The notes: a model not told the origin generated them from the letters alone. Shown: positions 1 to 6,047, counted from the stretch's first letter. The stretch is DNA of 10,528 nucleotides from an uncultured Acidimicrobiaceae bacterium (GCA_913054115.1 CAJXIS010000043.1:1-10528), one strand, 5' to 3'. Program-made: numbers and translations.

Positions 1-2
1 CC

Positions 3-188
3 GATCTTCGGATCGCCTTGCTGATTCTCTCGCTCACGATGAGCAGGCGCATGGGAAGCGAGAGAATCGGCAAGGCGATCCGACTGCTGTCCGAAGCCGA
101 CCTGGACCTCAAGGGGCGGACGGCCTGGCCGCCCGAGCTGGTCGCCGAGGTACTGGTGGCCCGCCTGGCGAGCATGAACCGCCGCTAG
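3..188 (+). CDS. holA: DNA polymerase III delta subunit, C-terminal fragment (5' partial)
   Basis: This open frame runs in from the left edge and stops at TAG 186-188. HolA (delta) is the clamp-loader subunit that opens the beta sliding clamp during replication. The readable tail MSRRMGSERIGKAIRLL followed by SEADLDLKG, then WPPELVAEVLVARLA, matches the extreme C-terminal helical domain of actinobacterial HolA: the ADLDLKG turn and the closing LVARL helix are typical. Only about 50 residues appear genuine. Codons before about position 36-41 fall in the left arm of an inverted repeat and are probably not native sequence. holA next to rpsT is a common actinobacterial arrangement, and here the two genes converge with only 12 bases between them. 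The family call rests on a short tail plus this context. Confidence 0.75.
   Translation, partial: DLRIALLILSLTMSRRMGSERIGKAIRLLSEADLDLKGRTAWPPELVAEVLVARLASMNRR
8..83. repeat. Near-perfect 27-bp inverted repeat at the left edge (probable fold-back artefact)
   Basis: Bases 8-34 are the reverse complement of bases 57-83 with a single mismatch (T22 opposite G69), separated by a 22-base loop (35-56). Pairing stops exactly at base 8. The seven bases outside it, CCGATCT at 1-7, equal the last seven bases of the standard Illumina adapter. The repeat lies in a frame that continues into holA, but the residues encoded by the left arm (IALLILSL) do not resemble the PAKKAL-type segment expected there in HolA. 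I infer that the left arm is a snap-back copy made during library preparation or assembly. A genuine genomic hairpin is possible but less likely. Confidence 0.8.
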
Positions 189-192
189 GCGG
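179..192. terminator. Small hairpin over the holA stop codon, weak terminator candidate
   Basis: CCGCC (179-183) pairs with GGCGG (188-192) around a GCTA loop, spanning the holA stop and sitting just before the convergent end of rpsT. It could serve both strands. It has only five base pairs and no T-tract on either side, so it may be chance in GC-rich DNA. Confidence 0.2.
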
Positions 193-200
193 CCACGGGC

Positions 201-461
201 TCAGGCGTCGAGGGCGTTGATGCGCTTCTGGAGGCGGGACTTCTGACGGGCAGCGGCGTTGGCGTGGATGACGCCCTTGGCAGCAGCCTTGTCGATCCGC
301 CGCATGGCGGTGACGAGCTCCTCGGCACCGCCCTCACCGGCCTCGGCGGCGGCCACGGCGGCCTTGGTGCGGGTGCGCAACTCCGAGCGCACGGTGCGGT
401 TGCGCAGCCGGCGCTTCTCGTTCGTGATGTTCCGCTTGATCTGGCTCTTGATGTTGGCCAC
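201..461 (-). CDS. rpsT: 30S ribosomal protein S20 (bS20)
   Basis: The product is an 86-residue, highly basic protein that binds 16S rRNA and helps assemble the body of the small subunit. The start is GTG at 461-459, giving VANIKSQIKRN then NEKRRLRNRTVRSELRTR, the standard S20 opening with the initiator read as Met. The frame stays open upstream to about base 614, but those 51 codons are unlike S20 and would exceed the usual length of about 85-90 residues. The C-terminus (KGVIHANAAARQKSRLQKRINAL) is equally typical. A purine-rich GAAGGA lies about 11 bases before the GTG, a slightly long spacing for a Shine-Dalgarno. The gene is divergent from lepA and convergent with holA. Identification is firm. 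Confidence 0.97.
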   Translation of the reverse strand: MANIKSQIKRNITNEKRRLRNRTVRSELRTRTKAAVAAAEAGEGGAEELVTAMRRIDKAAAKGVIHANAAARQKSRLQKRINALDA

Positions 462-558
462 GGGGGCGCAGGTCCTTCGTAGAGGGAAAATCTCGTCGGG
501 TGTCGCCCACTGGGGCGCCCCGTTCACGAACCGGTGCCTCATGCAACGGCGACCGCCA

Positions 559-564
559 AGGCTA
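559..564 (-). promoter_or_regulatory. Candidate -10 element for rpsT (TAGCCT)
   Basis: Read on the minus strand, CTAGCCT fits the TAnnnT -10 pattern and matches the hexamer before secA. It lies about 98 bases upstream of the rpsT GTG. No good -35 is seen at 16-18 bases, so support is weak. Confidence 0.2.
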
Positions 565-635
565 GCGGGGAGCACCGGAAACACGGCGGCAGAACCCGAC
601 GGGACAGGCGTCACGCGGCCAACGTCGCCGCTCCC

Positions 636-643
636 GGTACCGT
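636..643 (+). promoter_or_regulatory. Candidate -10 element GGTACCGT for lepA
   Basis: The hexamer TACCGT (638-643) fits the actinobacterial TAnnnT -10 and ends nine bases before the lepA ATG. There is no Shine-Dalgarno between it and the start. A transcript begun the usual 6-7 bases downstream would have a leader of only a few bases or none. The same GGTAnCnT pattern precedes hrcA, secA and the ftsE leader ORF. Confidence 0.45.
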
Positions 644-652
644 CAGCCGACG

Positions 653-2437
653 ATGGACCAGTCGCGACTGCGGAACACCGCGATCATCGCCCATGTGGAC
701 CACGGCAAGTCCACCCTGGCGGATCGCATGCTCGAACTCTGTGGCGCCGTCGACCCACGCCAGATGCGGGCCCAGTACCTCGACTCGATGGACCTCGAGC
801 GCGAACGCGGCATCACCATCAAACTCCAGAGCGTCCGGCTGGAATGGCGCGACTACGTCATCAACCTCATCGACACGCCCGGCCATGTGGATTTCAGCTA
901 CGAGGTGAGCCGCTCCCTGGCCGCATGCGAGGGCGTGATCCTCGTCGTCGATGCCGCCCAGGGCATCGAGGCCCAGACCCTCGCCAACTGCTACCTGGCC
1001 CTCGAACACGACCTGGAGATCGTGGCCGCCCTCAACAAGATCGACCTCCCGGCCGCCGAACCCGAGCGCTACGCCGAGGAGATCGAGAAGGTGCTCGGAA
1101 TCCCCGCCGAGGACATCATCATGATCAGCGCCAAGACCGGCGATGGTGTCTCCGAACTCCTCGACGCCGTGGTCGCCCAGACACCGCCGCCGGCGGGCGA
1201 CCCAGATGCACCGCTGCGGGCGCTCGTCTTCGACAGCAACTTCGACCAGTACCGCGGCGTTGTCTCCTCGATCCGGGTCGTCGAGGGCACGATCCGGAAC
1301 ACGGATGTGCTCCGCTTCATGCAGGCAGGGGTCAACCACGAGGTCGATGAGATCGGCGTGCGGCGACCCGACATGACCCCGGTCGACACCCTCGGCCCGG
1401 GTGAGGTCGGCTACCTCCTCGCCGGCGTCAAGGACGTGGGCGAGGCACGCTCCGGCGAGACGGTCACCGTGGCGAGGTATCGAGCCGAGGAGCCGCTCGA
1501 GGGCTACCGCGAACCGCAGCCCATGGTCTTTTCCGGCCTCTACCCGATCGATGGCGACCAGTTCTCGAACCTGCGCGAGGCGCTCGAGAAGCTGCGCCTC
1601 AACGACTCCAGCTTCACCTACCAGCCCGAGACCTCCGGCGCCCTCGGCTTCGGGTTCCGGTGCGGCTTCCTCGGGCTCCTCCACATGGAGATCGTGCGCG
1701 AGCGGCTCGAGCGGGAGTTCGGACTGAGCCTCATCACCACGGCCCCGTCGGTCGAGTACCGGGTGACCCGCACCAACGGCGAGGCCACCGACATCGACAA
1801 CCCGTGCGACCTGCCGCCCGCAGGCGAGATCGCAGGCATCGAAGAACCCTGGCTGCTGGCCAAGGTCATCACCCCGACCGACTACACGGGTGCGATCATG
1901 GAGCTCTGCCAGGAGCGCCGTGGCGAGTACGTCGACATGACCTACCTGTCGCCGGAGCGGGTCGAGTTGACGTACCGGCTGCCGCTCGCCGAGGTGGTCA
2001 TCGACTTCTTCGACCACCTCAAGAGCCGCACCCAGGGTTACGCCAGCCTCGACTACGAGCCCATCGGGGTGCAGGCCTCGAAGCTGGTACGGGTCGACAT
2101 CCTGCTCCAGGGCGAGGTGGTCGACGCCTTCAGCATGATCGTGCACCAGGACGCCGCCGACTCCTACGGCCGCAAAATGACGTCGAAGCTCAAGGAACTC
2201 ATCCCGCGCCAGCAGTTCGAGGTGCCCATCCAGGCGGCCATCGGCAGCCGGGTCATCGCCCGCCAGACCGTCCGGGCCTATCGCAAGGACGTGACAGCCA
2301 AGCTCTACGGCGGCGATATCACCCGCAAGCGCAAGCTGCTCGAGAAGCAGAAGGAGGGCAAGCGCAAGATGAAGTCCATCGGCCGCGTCGAGGTCCCTCA
2401 GGAGGCGTTCGTCTCCGCCCTGCGACTCGAGGACTAG
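653..2437 (+). CDS. lepA: Elongation factor 4 (LepA), ribosome-binding GTPase
   Basis: This 594-residue translational GTPase related to EF-G binds ribosomes, and has been linked to back-translocation and to 30S biogenesis. G-domain motifs are all present: G1 AHVDHGKST (13-21), G2 RGIT (52-55), G3 DTPGH (74-78), G4 NKID (128-131) and G5 SAK (159-161). The C-terminus carries the LepA-specific stretch RKRKLLEKQKEGKRKMKSIG followed by VEVPQEAFVSAL, which separates it from EF-G and TypA. The length matches the family (about 600). The ATG at 653 gives the standard MDQSRLRNTAIIAH opening. No Shine-Dalgarno precedes it; a -10-like element lies nine bases upstream instead, suggesting leaderless or near-leaderless translation. 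hrcA follows after 27 bases on the same strand. Nothing looks damaged. Confidence 0.98.
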   Translation: MDQSRLRNTAIIAHVDHGKSTLADRMLELCGAVDPRQMRAQYLDSMDLERERGITIKLQSVRLEWRDYVINLIDTPGHVDFSYEVSRSLAACEGVILVVDAAQGIEAQTLANCYLALEHDLEIVAALNKIDLPAAEPERYAEEIEKVLGIPAEDIIMISAKTGDGVSELLDAVVAQTPPPAGDPDAPLRALVFDSNFDQYRGVVSSIRVVEGTIRNTDVLRFMQAGVNHEVDEIGVRRPDMTPVDTLGPGEVGYLLAGVKDVGEARSGETVTVARYRAEEPLEGYREPQPMVFSGLYPIDGDQFSNLREALEKLRLNDSSFTYQPETSGALGFGFRCGFLGLLHMEIVRERLEREFGLSLITTAPSVEYRVTRTNGEATDIDNPCDLPPAGEIAGIEEPWLLAKVITPTDYTGAIMELCQERRGEYVDMTYLSPERVELTYRLPLAEVVIDFFDHLKSRTQGYASLDYEPIGVQASKLVRVDILLQGEVVDAFSMIVHQDAADSYGRKMTSKLKELIPRQQFEVPIQAAIGSRVIARQTVRAYRKDVTAKLYGGDITRKRKLLEKQKEGKRKMKSIGRVEVPQEAFVSALRLED

Positions 2438-2450
2438 AAACTCGCCACCC

Positions 2451-2458
2451 GGTAGCAT
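2451..2458 (+). promoter_or_regulatory. Candidate -10 element GGTAGCAT for hrcA, leaderless spacing
   Basis: TAGCAT (2453-2458) ends six bases before the hrcA ATG, so the normal transcription start would fall on or next to the A of the ATG. No -35 is evident and no Shine-Dalgarno is present. No CIRCE-like inverted repeat (TTAGCACTC-N9-GAGTGCTAA) is visible in the lepA-hrcA gap, so autorepression through a canonical CIRCE is not supported here. Confidence 0.5.
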
Positions 2459-2464
2459 CTGGCC

Positions 2465-3463
2465 ATGCTCGAGGACCGCAAGGCCGCCATCCTGCGTGCG
2501 GTCGTTCAGGAATACATCGAGAGCGCCAACCCCGTCGGGTCCGGCCGCGTCGCCGACCGCTCCGGCATCGACGTCTCCACGGCGACGATCCGCAACGAGC
2601 TGGTCCACCTCGAAGAAGAGGGCTTCCTCATCCAGCCCCACACCTCGGCGGGCCGCATCCCCACCGAGAAGGGCTACCGGTTCTTCGTCGACGGCCTGCC
2701 AGGCCCCGGTCGGCTCGAGGCCGCCGACCGCGAGCAGGTCAGCGCCTTCTTCGCCCGATCACACAGCGAACTCGAGGTCATGCTGCGCGACACCAGCACG
2801 CTGCTCTCGGACCTGACCGGCAGCCCGGCGGTCGTCCTGGCGCCCGACCGCGACCATCAGGAGATCCGTTCGCTCCAGCTGGTCGGCCTCGGCCCACACC
2901 TCGCACTGCTCGTGCTCGTGATGGCCAACGGCGCCGTCGAGAAGCTGGCCCTCGAGTTCTCCGACGAGGTTCACGAATCGACCCTCGCCATCGCCACGGC
3001 GCACCTCTCGGGGGCGATGATCGGTTGTCACATGAGCGAGGCTCCCGAGCCCCCGACGACCGGGGACCCCGCCGTCGACCACGTGCTCGGTGCCGCACTG
3101 GCCCTGTTGGCCGACCGGGCGGCCGACCTCGAGGACGCGTTCGTGGGCGGCGCAGCACGGGTCGCCGACGTCTTCGACGACGTCGTCCTCGTCCAGCAGG
3201 TGCTCGACGTCCTCGAACGCCAGTACCTGGTCGTCGGCCTGCTCCGCGACGTGCTCGACCGCGGCCTGAGCGTCGTGATCGGCACCGAAACCCGGCTCGA
3301 GCCCCTCAACGAGTGCTCGCTCGTGGTCGCCCCCTACGAGATCGACGGCGACCGGGTCGGCTCGATCGCCGTGCTCGGTCCCACCCGGATGAACTATCCG
3401 CAGGCGCTGGCCACGGTCGCCGTGGTGAGCCGTCGCCTGGGCGACCGGCTGACCACGGGCTGA
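2465..3463 (+). CDS. hrcA: Heat-inducible transcription repressor HrcA
   Basis: HrcA represses chaperone operons by binding CIRCE operators, and its activity depends on GroEL. The 332-residue product begins with the family's winged-helix domain: MLEDRKAAILRAVVQEYI, then ANPVGS (21-26), VSTATIRNELVHLEEEGF (recognition helix and wing, 37-54) and the signature HTSAGRIPTEKGYRFFVD (59-76). The rest (roughly 80-332) is the GAF-like and dimerisation portion, ending in the typical MNYPQALATVAVVSRRLGDRL. The ATG start is fixed by the conserved N-terminus. The gene sits 27 bases after lepA and 43 before dnaJ, the usual actinobacterial hrcA-dnaJ pairing. None of the target operons (groESL, dnaK-grpE) lies in the window, so its operator here cannot be judged. 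Confidence 0.97.
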   Translation: MLEDRKAAILRAVVQEYIESANPVGSGRVADRSGIDVSTATIRNELVHLEEEGFLIQPHTSAGRIPTEKGYRFFVDGLPGPGRLEAADREQVSAFFARSHSELEVMLRDTSTLLSDLTGSPAVVLAPDRDHQEIRSLQLVGLGPHLALLVLVMANGAVEKLALEFSDEVHESTLAIATAHLSGAMIGCHMSEAPEPPTTGDPAVDHVLGAALALLADRAADLEDAFVGGAARVADVFDDVVLVQQVLDVLERQYLVVGLLRDVLDRGLSVVIGTETRLEPLNECSLVVAPYEIDGDRVGSIAVLGPTRMNYPQALATVAVVSRRLGDRLTTG

Positions 3464-3466
3464 GCG

Positions 3467-3519
3467 TGACCATGACCCGCGACCTCGACGTGAACGACGC
3501 CTGACCATGCCCCGCGACC
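3467..3519 (+). repeat. 18-base direct repeat duplicating the dnaJ start region
   Basis: The 18 bases at 3467-3484 (TGACCATG, then A, then CCCGCGACC) recur at 3502-3519 with one substitution (A to C). The second copy contains the dnaJ ATG and the first contains the ATG of a 10-codon ORF. The copies are offset by 35 bases, so they read in different frames. This looks like a small local duplication of the initiation region. Confidence 0.7.
3472..3504 (+). CDS. Possible 10-residue leader ORF before dnaJ
   Basis: The frame ATG...TGA encodes MTRDLDVNDA in the hrcA-dnaJ gap, and its stop lies two bases before the dnaJ ATG. Its start is part of a duplicated copy of the dnaJ initiation site. Ribosomes ending here could re-initiate at dnaJ, which lacks a Shine-Dalgarno of its own. 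It may be a non-functional relic of the duplication. No family is recognisable at this length. Confidence 0.25.
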   Translation: MTRDLDVNDA

Positions 3520-4622
3520 ACTACGAAGTGCTGGGCATCGGACGGGACGCCACGGCCGACGAGATCAAGAAGGCCTACCGGCGCCTCGCCAGAGAAGCGC
3601 ATCCCGACGCCAACCCCGGCGATCCCGGGGCCGAGGCCCGCTTCAAGGAGGCCACCGCCGCCTACGAGGCACTCTCCGATTCGGAGCGCCGCGCCCGCTA
3701 CGACCGGTTCGGCCACGACGGCGGCGCCATGGGTGGACCGGCCGACCCCTTCGGCGGCCTTGGCGACCTGTTCGACACGTTCTTCAGCGGAAGTGGCTTC
3801 GGGGGGAGCGGCTTCGGCGGAAGGCTGCGCGGCCCGATCCCGGGTGAGGACCTCGAGGCGATCCTCGACCTCAGCTTCGAAGACGCCGTGTTCGGCTGCG
3901 AGGCCGAGGTCACCGTTCGCACTGCGGTCGCCTGCACGGACTGCGAGGCGAGCGGCGCCAGGTCCGGCACCTACGCCGAACGGTGTCGTGGGTGCGAGGG
4001 CAGCGGCCAGGTCAGGCGGCTCCGCCAGTCGGTCCTCGGACAGATGGTGACCTCCACGGTCTGCCCGACGTGCGGCGGTCGCGGCGAGTCGATCGAGCAC
4101 CCGTGCGCGGCCTGCGACGGCGGCGGACGGGTGATCGAGAACGCGACCCATGCGGTCAAGGTGCCAGCCGGCGTCGACGAGGGCCGCCGCCTGCGGATGA
4201 CCGGTCGTGGAGCCGTCGGTCCCCGGGGCGGTCCGGCCGGCGACCTCAACATCCGACTCCGCATCGCCGACCATGCGGTCTTCGAGCGGCACGGCGACGA
4301 CCTGGTGCACCGCCTCCACCTTCCGGTCACGCAGGCGGCGCTCGGCGTGGAACTCGACTACGAGACCCTCGACGGCCCGGAGGTCCTCGAGATCCCCGCC
4401 GGCACGCAGACGGGAGCCGTGTTCCGCATCCGCAGCAGGGGAGCGCCCCACCTCCAGGGCCGCGGGCGGGGAGACCTGCTGATCGAGGTCGTGGTCGACA
4501 CGCCGAGCGACCTGGGCGCCGAAGGGGAGGATCTGCTGCGCCGGCTCGCCGCGACCCGGGACGAGGCCGTGGCCGAACCGGGCGAGGGGCTCATCTCCCG
4601 GATCCGCCAGGCCTTCAACTGA
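3507..4622 (+). CDS. dnaJ: Chaperone protein DnaJ (DnaJ2 type, class A J-protein)
   Basis: This Hsp40 co-chaperone stimulates the ATPase of DnaK and delivers unfolded clients in the cytoplasm. The 371 residues show the J-domain (about 4-70) with the catalytic HPD at 32-34, a Gly/Phe-rich linker (about 71-105), and a zinc-binding domain with four Cys pairs (C143/C146, C160/C163, C186/C189, C200/C203). The substrate-binding C-terminal domains follow. The first zinc repeat reads CTDCEASG, with Ala where CxxCxGxG has its first Gly; the other three are regular. The ending LISRIRQAFN resembles actinobacterial DnaJ2, the copy linked to hrcA rather than to dnaK-grpE. The ATG lies 43 bases after hrcA, without a clear Shine-Dalgarno, and rsmE follows after 14 bases. 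Translational coupling with an upstream ORF is plausible. Confidence 0.97.
   Translation: MPRDHYEVLGIGRDATADEIKKAYRRLAREAHPDANPGDPGAEARFKEATAAYEALSDSERRARYDRFGHDGGAMGGPADPFGGLGDLFDTFFSGSGFGGSGFGGRLRGPIPGEDLEAILDLSFEDAVFGCEAEVTVRTAVACTDCEASGARSGTYAERCRGCEGSGQVRRLRQSVLGQMVTSTVCPTCGGRGESIEHPCAACDGGGRVIENATHAVKVPAGVDEGRRLRMTGRGAVGPRGGPAGDLNIRLRIADHAVFERHGDDLVHRLHLPVTQAALGVELDYETLDGPEVLEIPAGTQTGAVFRIRSRGAPHLQGRGRGDLLIEVVVDTPSDLGAEGEDLLRRLAATRDEAVAEPGEGLISRIRQAFN
3793..3822 (+). repeat. 15-base tandem duplication in the dnaJ Gly/Phe linker
   Basis: Two adjacent 15-base units (3793-3807 and 3808-3822) differ at a few positions and each encode SGFGG. Such repeats are normal in the flexible G/F linker of J-proteins and probably arose by slippage. 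Confidence 0.6.
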
Positions 4623-4628
4623 GAGGGG
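4621..4628 (+). promoter_or_regulatory. Purine-rich ribosome binding site of rsmE
   Basis: GAGAGGGG starts inside the dnaJ stop codon and lies eight bases before the rsmE GTG. It helps to choose that start, and it is one of the few plausible Shine-Dalgarno sequences in this window. Confidence 0.5.
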
Positions 4629-4636
4629 CGGGTCCC

Positions 4637-5350
4637 GTGGCAACCGGGGAACCCGGGGCGAACCGAGGGCCTGACGGCACCGGTGGCCCCCACGCCTTCG
4701 TGGCCGACCTCCAAGCACCCGGGCTCGAGCCGGGCGACCGGCTCCACCTGGAGCGGGTTCTGCGCCTTCGTGCCGGTGATCCGTTGACGGTCGGCGACGG
4801 CGACGGTCGCTGGCGGGACTGTCTGTTCGGCGCATCCCTCGAGGTGGTCGGCCCGGTCGTCGAGGTCCCGGCACACATCGACGAGGTCGCCGTCGGCTTC
4901 TCGTTGCTCAAGGGAGGCCGACCGGAGATGGTCGTCCAGAAGCTGACCGAACTGGGTGTCGACCGCATCATCCCGCTTCTGGCCGAACGGTCGATCATGG
5001 GTTGGGACGCCGACAAGCGAGCCGTGCAGCATGAACGGTTCGTCAAGGCTGCACGCGAGGCCGGCATGCAGTCGCGGCGTGTCCGGCTGCCGGTCATCGA
5101 ACCGGTCACCCCGGCGCTCGAGGTCATCGGTCGTGCCGGAGTCGCCCTCGCCCAGTCGGGAGGGCGGCATCTGGACGCCGGAAGCCGGACCGTCCTGGTG
5201 GGACCGGAGGGCGGCTGGAGCCCCGCCGAGGTGGTCGGCGGCGATCTCGTGGACCTCGGACCGACCGTGCTCCGAGCCGAGACCGCTGCCATCGCCGTCG
5301 GCACACTGCTGACCGCGCTCCGTGACGGACGGGTGATGCCACCGCGCTGA
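4637..5350 (+). CDS. rsmE: 16S rRNA (uracil(1498)-N3)-methyltransferase RsmE
   Basis: RsmE is a SPOUT-class enzyme that uses S-adenosylmethionine to methylate N3 of U1498 in 16S rRNA within the 30S subunit. The 237-residue product has an N-terminal PUA-like portion with HLERVLRLRAGD (38-48), then KGGRPEMVVQKLTELGV (92-108) and AERSIMGWDADK. The trefoil-knot cofactor motifs follow: VLVGPEGGWSPAE (187-198) and LGPTVLRAETAAI (207-219). GTG at 4637 is chosen because a purine-rich site lies eight bases upstream and the length then fits the family (about 240). The frame extends far upstream but overlaps dnaJ, so longer starts are unlikely. The first 17 or so residues (Gly-rich) are poorly conserved, so a slightly later start cannot be excluded. 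It is probably co-transcribed with dnaJ. Confidence 0.93.
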   Translation: MATGEPGANRGPDGTGGPHAFVADLQAPGLEPGDRLHLERVLRLRAGDPLTVGDGDGRWRDCLFGASLEVVGPVVEVPAHIDEVAVGFSLLKGGRPEMVVQKLTELGVDRIIPLLAERSIMGWDADKRAVQHERFVKAAREAGMQSRRVRLPVIEPVTPALEVIGRAGVALAQSGGRHLDAGSRTVLVGPEGGWSPAEVVGGDLVDLGPTVLRAETAAIAVGTLLTALRDGRVMPPR

Positions 5351-5392
5351 GCGCATGCGATTCCGGGAACCGATCCACGGGTAGCCGCGCGT

Positions 5393-5421
5393 TTGCCACG
5401 GAGCGCGGCCGTCGCTACGCT
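5393..5421 (+). promoter_or_regulatory. Housekeeping-type promoter of the bldD-like gene
   Basis: TTGCCA (5393-5398) and TACGCT (5416-5421) are separated by 17 bases, which fits a primary-sigma promoter of actinobacteria (TTGaCa / TAnnnT). The expected transcription start is near 5428, giving a leader of about 60 bases before the ATG at 5488. It is the only pair in the window with a good -35 and ideal spacing. Confidence 0.6.
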
Positions 5422-5427
5422 TCCTCC

Positions 5428-5440
5428 TCACGCCGCGTGG
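5428..5440. promoter_or_regulatory. Candidate BldD-type operator (autoregulation)
   Basis: The segment TCACGCCGCGTGG contains the perfect odd-centred palindrome CACGC-C-GCGTG. The Streptomyces BldD consensus is TnACnC(A/T)GnGTnA. Seven of its nine defined positions match, with C at the centre and G at the last base as the differences. The site covers the predicted transcription start, where a bound dimer would block transcription. Streptomyces BldD is known to repress its own gene; that this homologue does so is inference. Confidence 0.4.
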
Positions 5441-5460
5441 TGGGCTCCGAACACCCACCA
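5438..5460 (+). promoter_or_regulatory. Hairpin in the leader of the bldD-like mRNA
   Basis: TGGTGGG (5438-5444) pairs perfectly with CCCACCA (5454-5460) around a nine-base loop, 27 bases before the chosen ATG. It lies inside the predicted leader and partly overlaps the candidate operator. There is no T-tract after it, so a simple terminator is unlikely. It could affect translation or mRNA stability. Confidence 0.35.
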
Positions 5461-5487
5461 GCGAGATCGATGGGGAAACCAGACCGC

Positions 5488-5994
5488 ATGACCGATGACG
5501 ACGACCTCGCCTACCGACGACAGGTGGGGGAGCGCATCCGCCAGATCCGCCGCCAGAAGCGACTCTCCCTCCAGGATGTCGAGGCCCGCTCCGACGCCGA
5601 GTTCAAGGCATCGGTCCTCGGTGCCTACGAACGGGGCGAGCGGGCCATCTCCGTGCCGCGGCTCCATCGTATGGCCCGCTTCTACGACGTGCCCGTCGAC
5701 CAGCTGCTCCCGGTCGAGGATGACGACCCCGGCGTTTCGAGCGACGGGTCGGCTGTGGCGCAGAAGGTCATCATCGACCTGGTGAAACTCCGGGAGGCCA
5801 AGGGCCCCGAGGCCGAGATGGTCACCCGCTACCTGACGATCATCCAGGTCAAGCGACAGGACTTCAACGGGCGCGTCCTCACGATCCGTCGTGACGACCT
5901 CCAGGCCCTGGCCGCCATCCTCGGCGCCGGCGTCGAGGAGACCATCCCCCGCCTCGACGAACTCGGGCTCCTCTTTCGACCGGCGGCCGGCTGA
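5488..5994 (+). CDS. bldD: BldD-family transcriptional regulator with c-di-GMP binding motif
   Basis: The 168-residue product matches Streptomyces BldD (167) in size and layout. An XRE-type helix-turn-helix (about 11-75) includes GERIRQIRRQKRLSLQDVE and LGAYERGERAISVPRLHRMA, then FYDVPVDQLLP. After a short linker comes a BldD C-terminal domain (about 90-162) with KVIIDLVKL and RYLTIIQVKRQDFNGRVLTI. In Streptomyces, BldD is a master repressor of development whose DNA binding needs a c-di-GMP tetramer held by RxD-x8-RxxD. Here that motif is intact: R123-Q-D125, eight residues, R134-R-D-D137. ATG 5488 gives an N-terminus of BldD-like length; in-frame GTG 5437 and ATG 5470 are alternatives but 5437 lies in the predicted leader hairpin. 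The gene stands alone between rsmE and secA with its own promoter. The family is firm; the target genes are unknown. Confidence 0.9.
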   Translation: MTDDDDLAYRRQVGERIRQIRRQKRLSLQDVEARSDAEFKASVLGAYERGERAISVPRLHRMARFYDVPVDQLLPVEDDDPGVSSDGSAVAQKVIIDLVKLREAKGPEAEMVTRYLTIIQVKRQDFNGRVLTIRRDDLQALAAILGAGVEETIPRLDELGLLFRPAAG

Positions 5995-6047
5995 CCGGCG
6001 TCTCCCGGGCGGGCAGCGGGTGCAACCGCACCGATTGAGCCATACGG

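Larger units (their letters stand above)
462..652. other. Divergent intergenic region between rpsT and lepA
   Basis: These 191 bases are the longest non-coding stretch and should hold the promoters for both neighbours. On the lepA side a GGTACCGT element ends nine bases before the ATG. On the rpsT side a TAGCCT hexamer (minus strand, 564-559) is the best -10 candidate but lacks a recognisable -35. If used, it would give rpsT a leader of about 90 bases, which could carry a control region. A perfect 10-bp palindrome GGGGCGCCCC lies at 512-521, though it is easily made by chance at this GC content. Open frames crossing the gap on either strand look like no known protein. Confidence 0.6.

Noticed and set aside
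512..521. GGGGCGCCCC palindrome in the rpsT-lepA gap as an operator
   Set aside because: It is only ten bases of pure G/C, readily found by chance here, with no matching second site nearby.
462..614. N-terminal extension of rpsT to an upstream start at 614
   Set aside because: The extra 51 residues are unlike S20 and the conserved opening ANIKSQIKRN begins right after the GTG at 461-459.
259..1350. 363-codon + strand frame across the rpsT region, the divergent gap and lepA
   Set aside because: It is Arg/Pro-rich, overlaps rpsT antisense and lepA out of frame, and resembles no protein.
2438..2464. Possible CIRCE operator upstream of hrcA
   Set aside because: No TTAGCACTC/GAGTGCTAA arms are present in the gap. 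A lone GAGTGCT inside hrcA (near 3310) has no partner at the required distance.
611..2641. 676-codon minus-strand frame opposite lepA and the hrcA start
   Set aside because: It is a shadow of lepA with the same low-complexity composition and no known motif. lepA has all five GTPase motifs.
3306..4874. 522-codon minus-strand frame crossing hrcA, dnaJ and rsmE
   Set aside because: It runs antisense to three well-identified genes and shows no domain.
6019..6032. GGTGC/GCACC hairpin after the bldD-like gene as a terminator
   Set aside because: It has a stem of only five pairs and no T-tract after it, so it is too weak to call.
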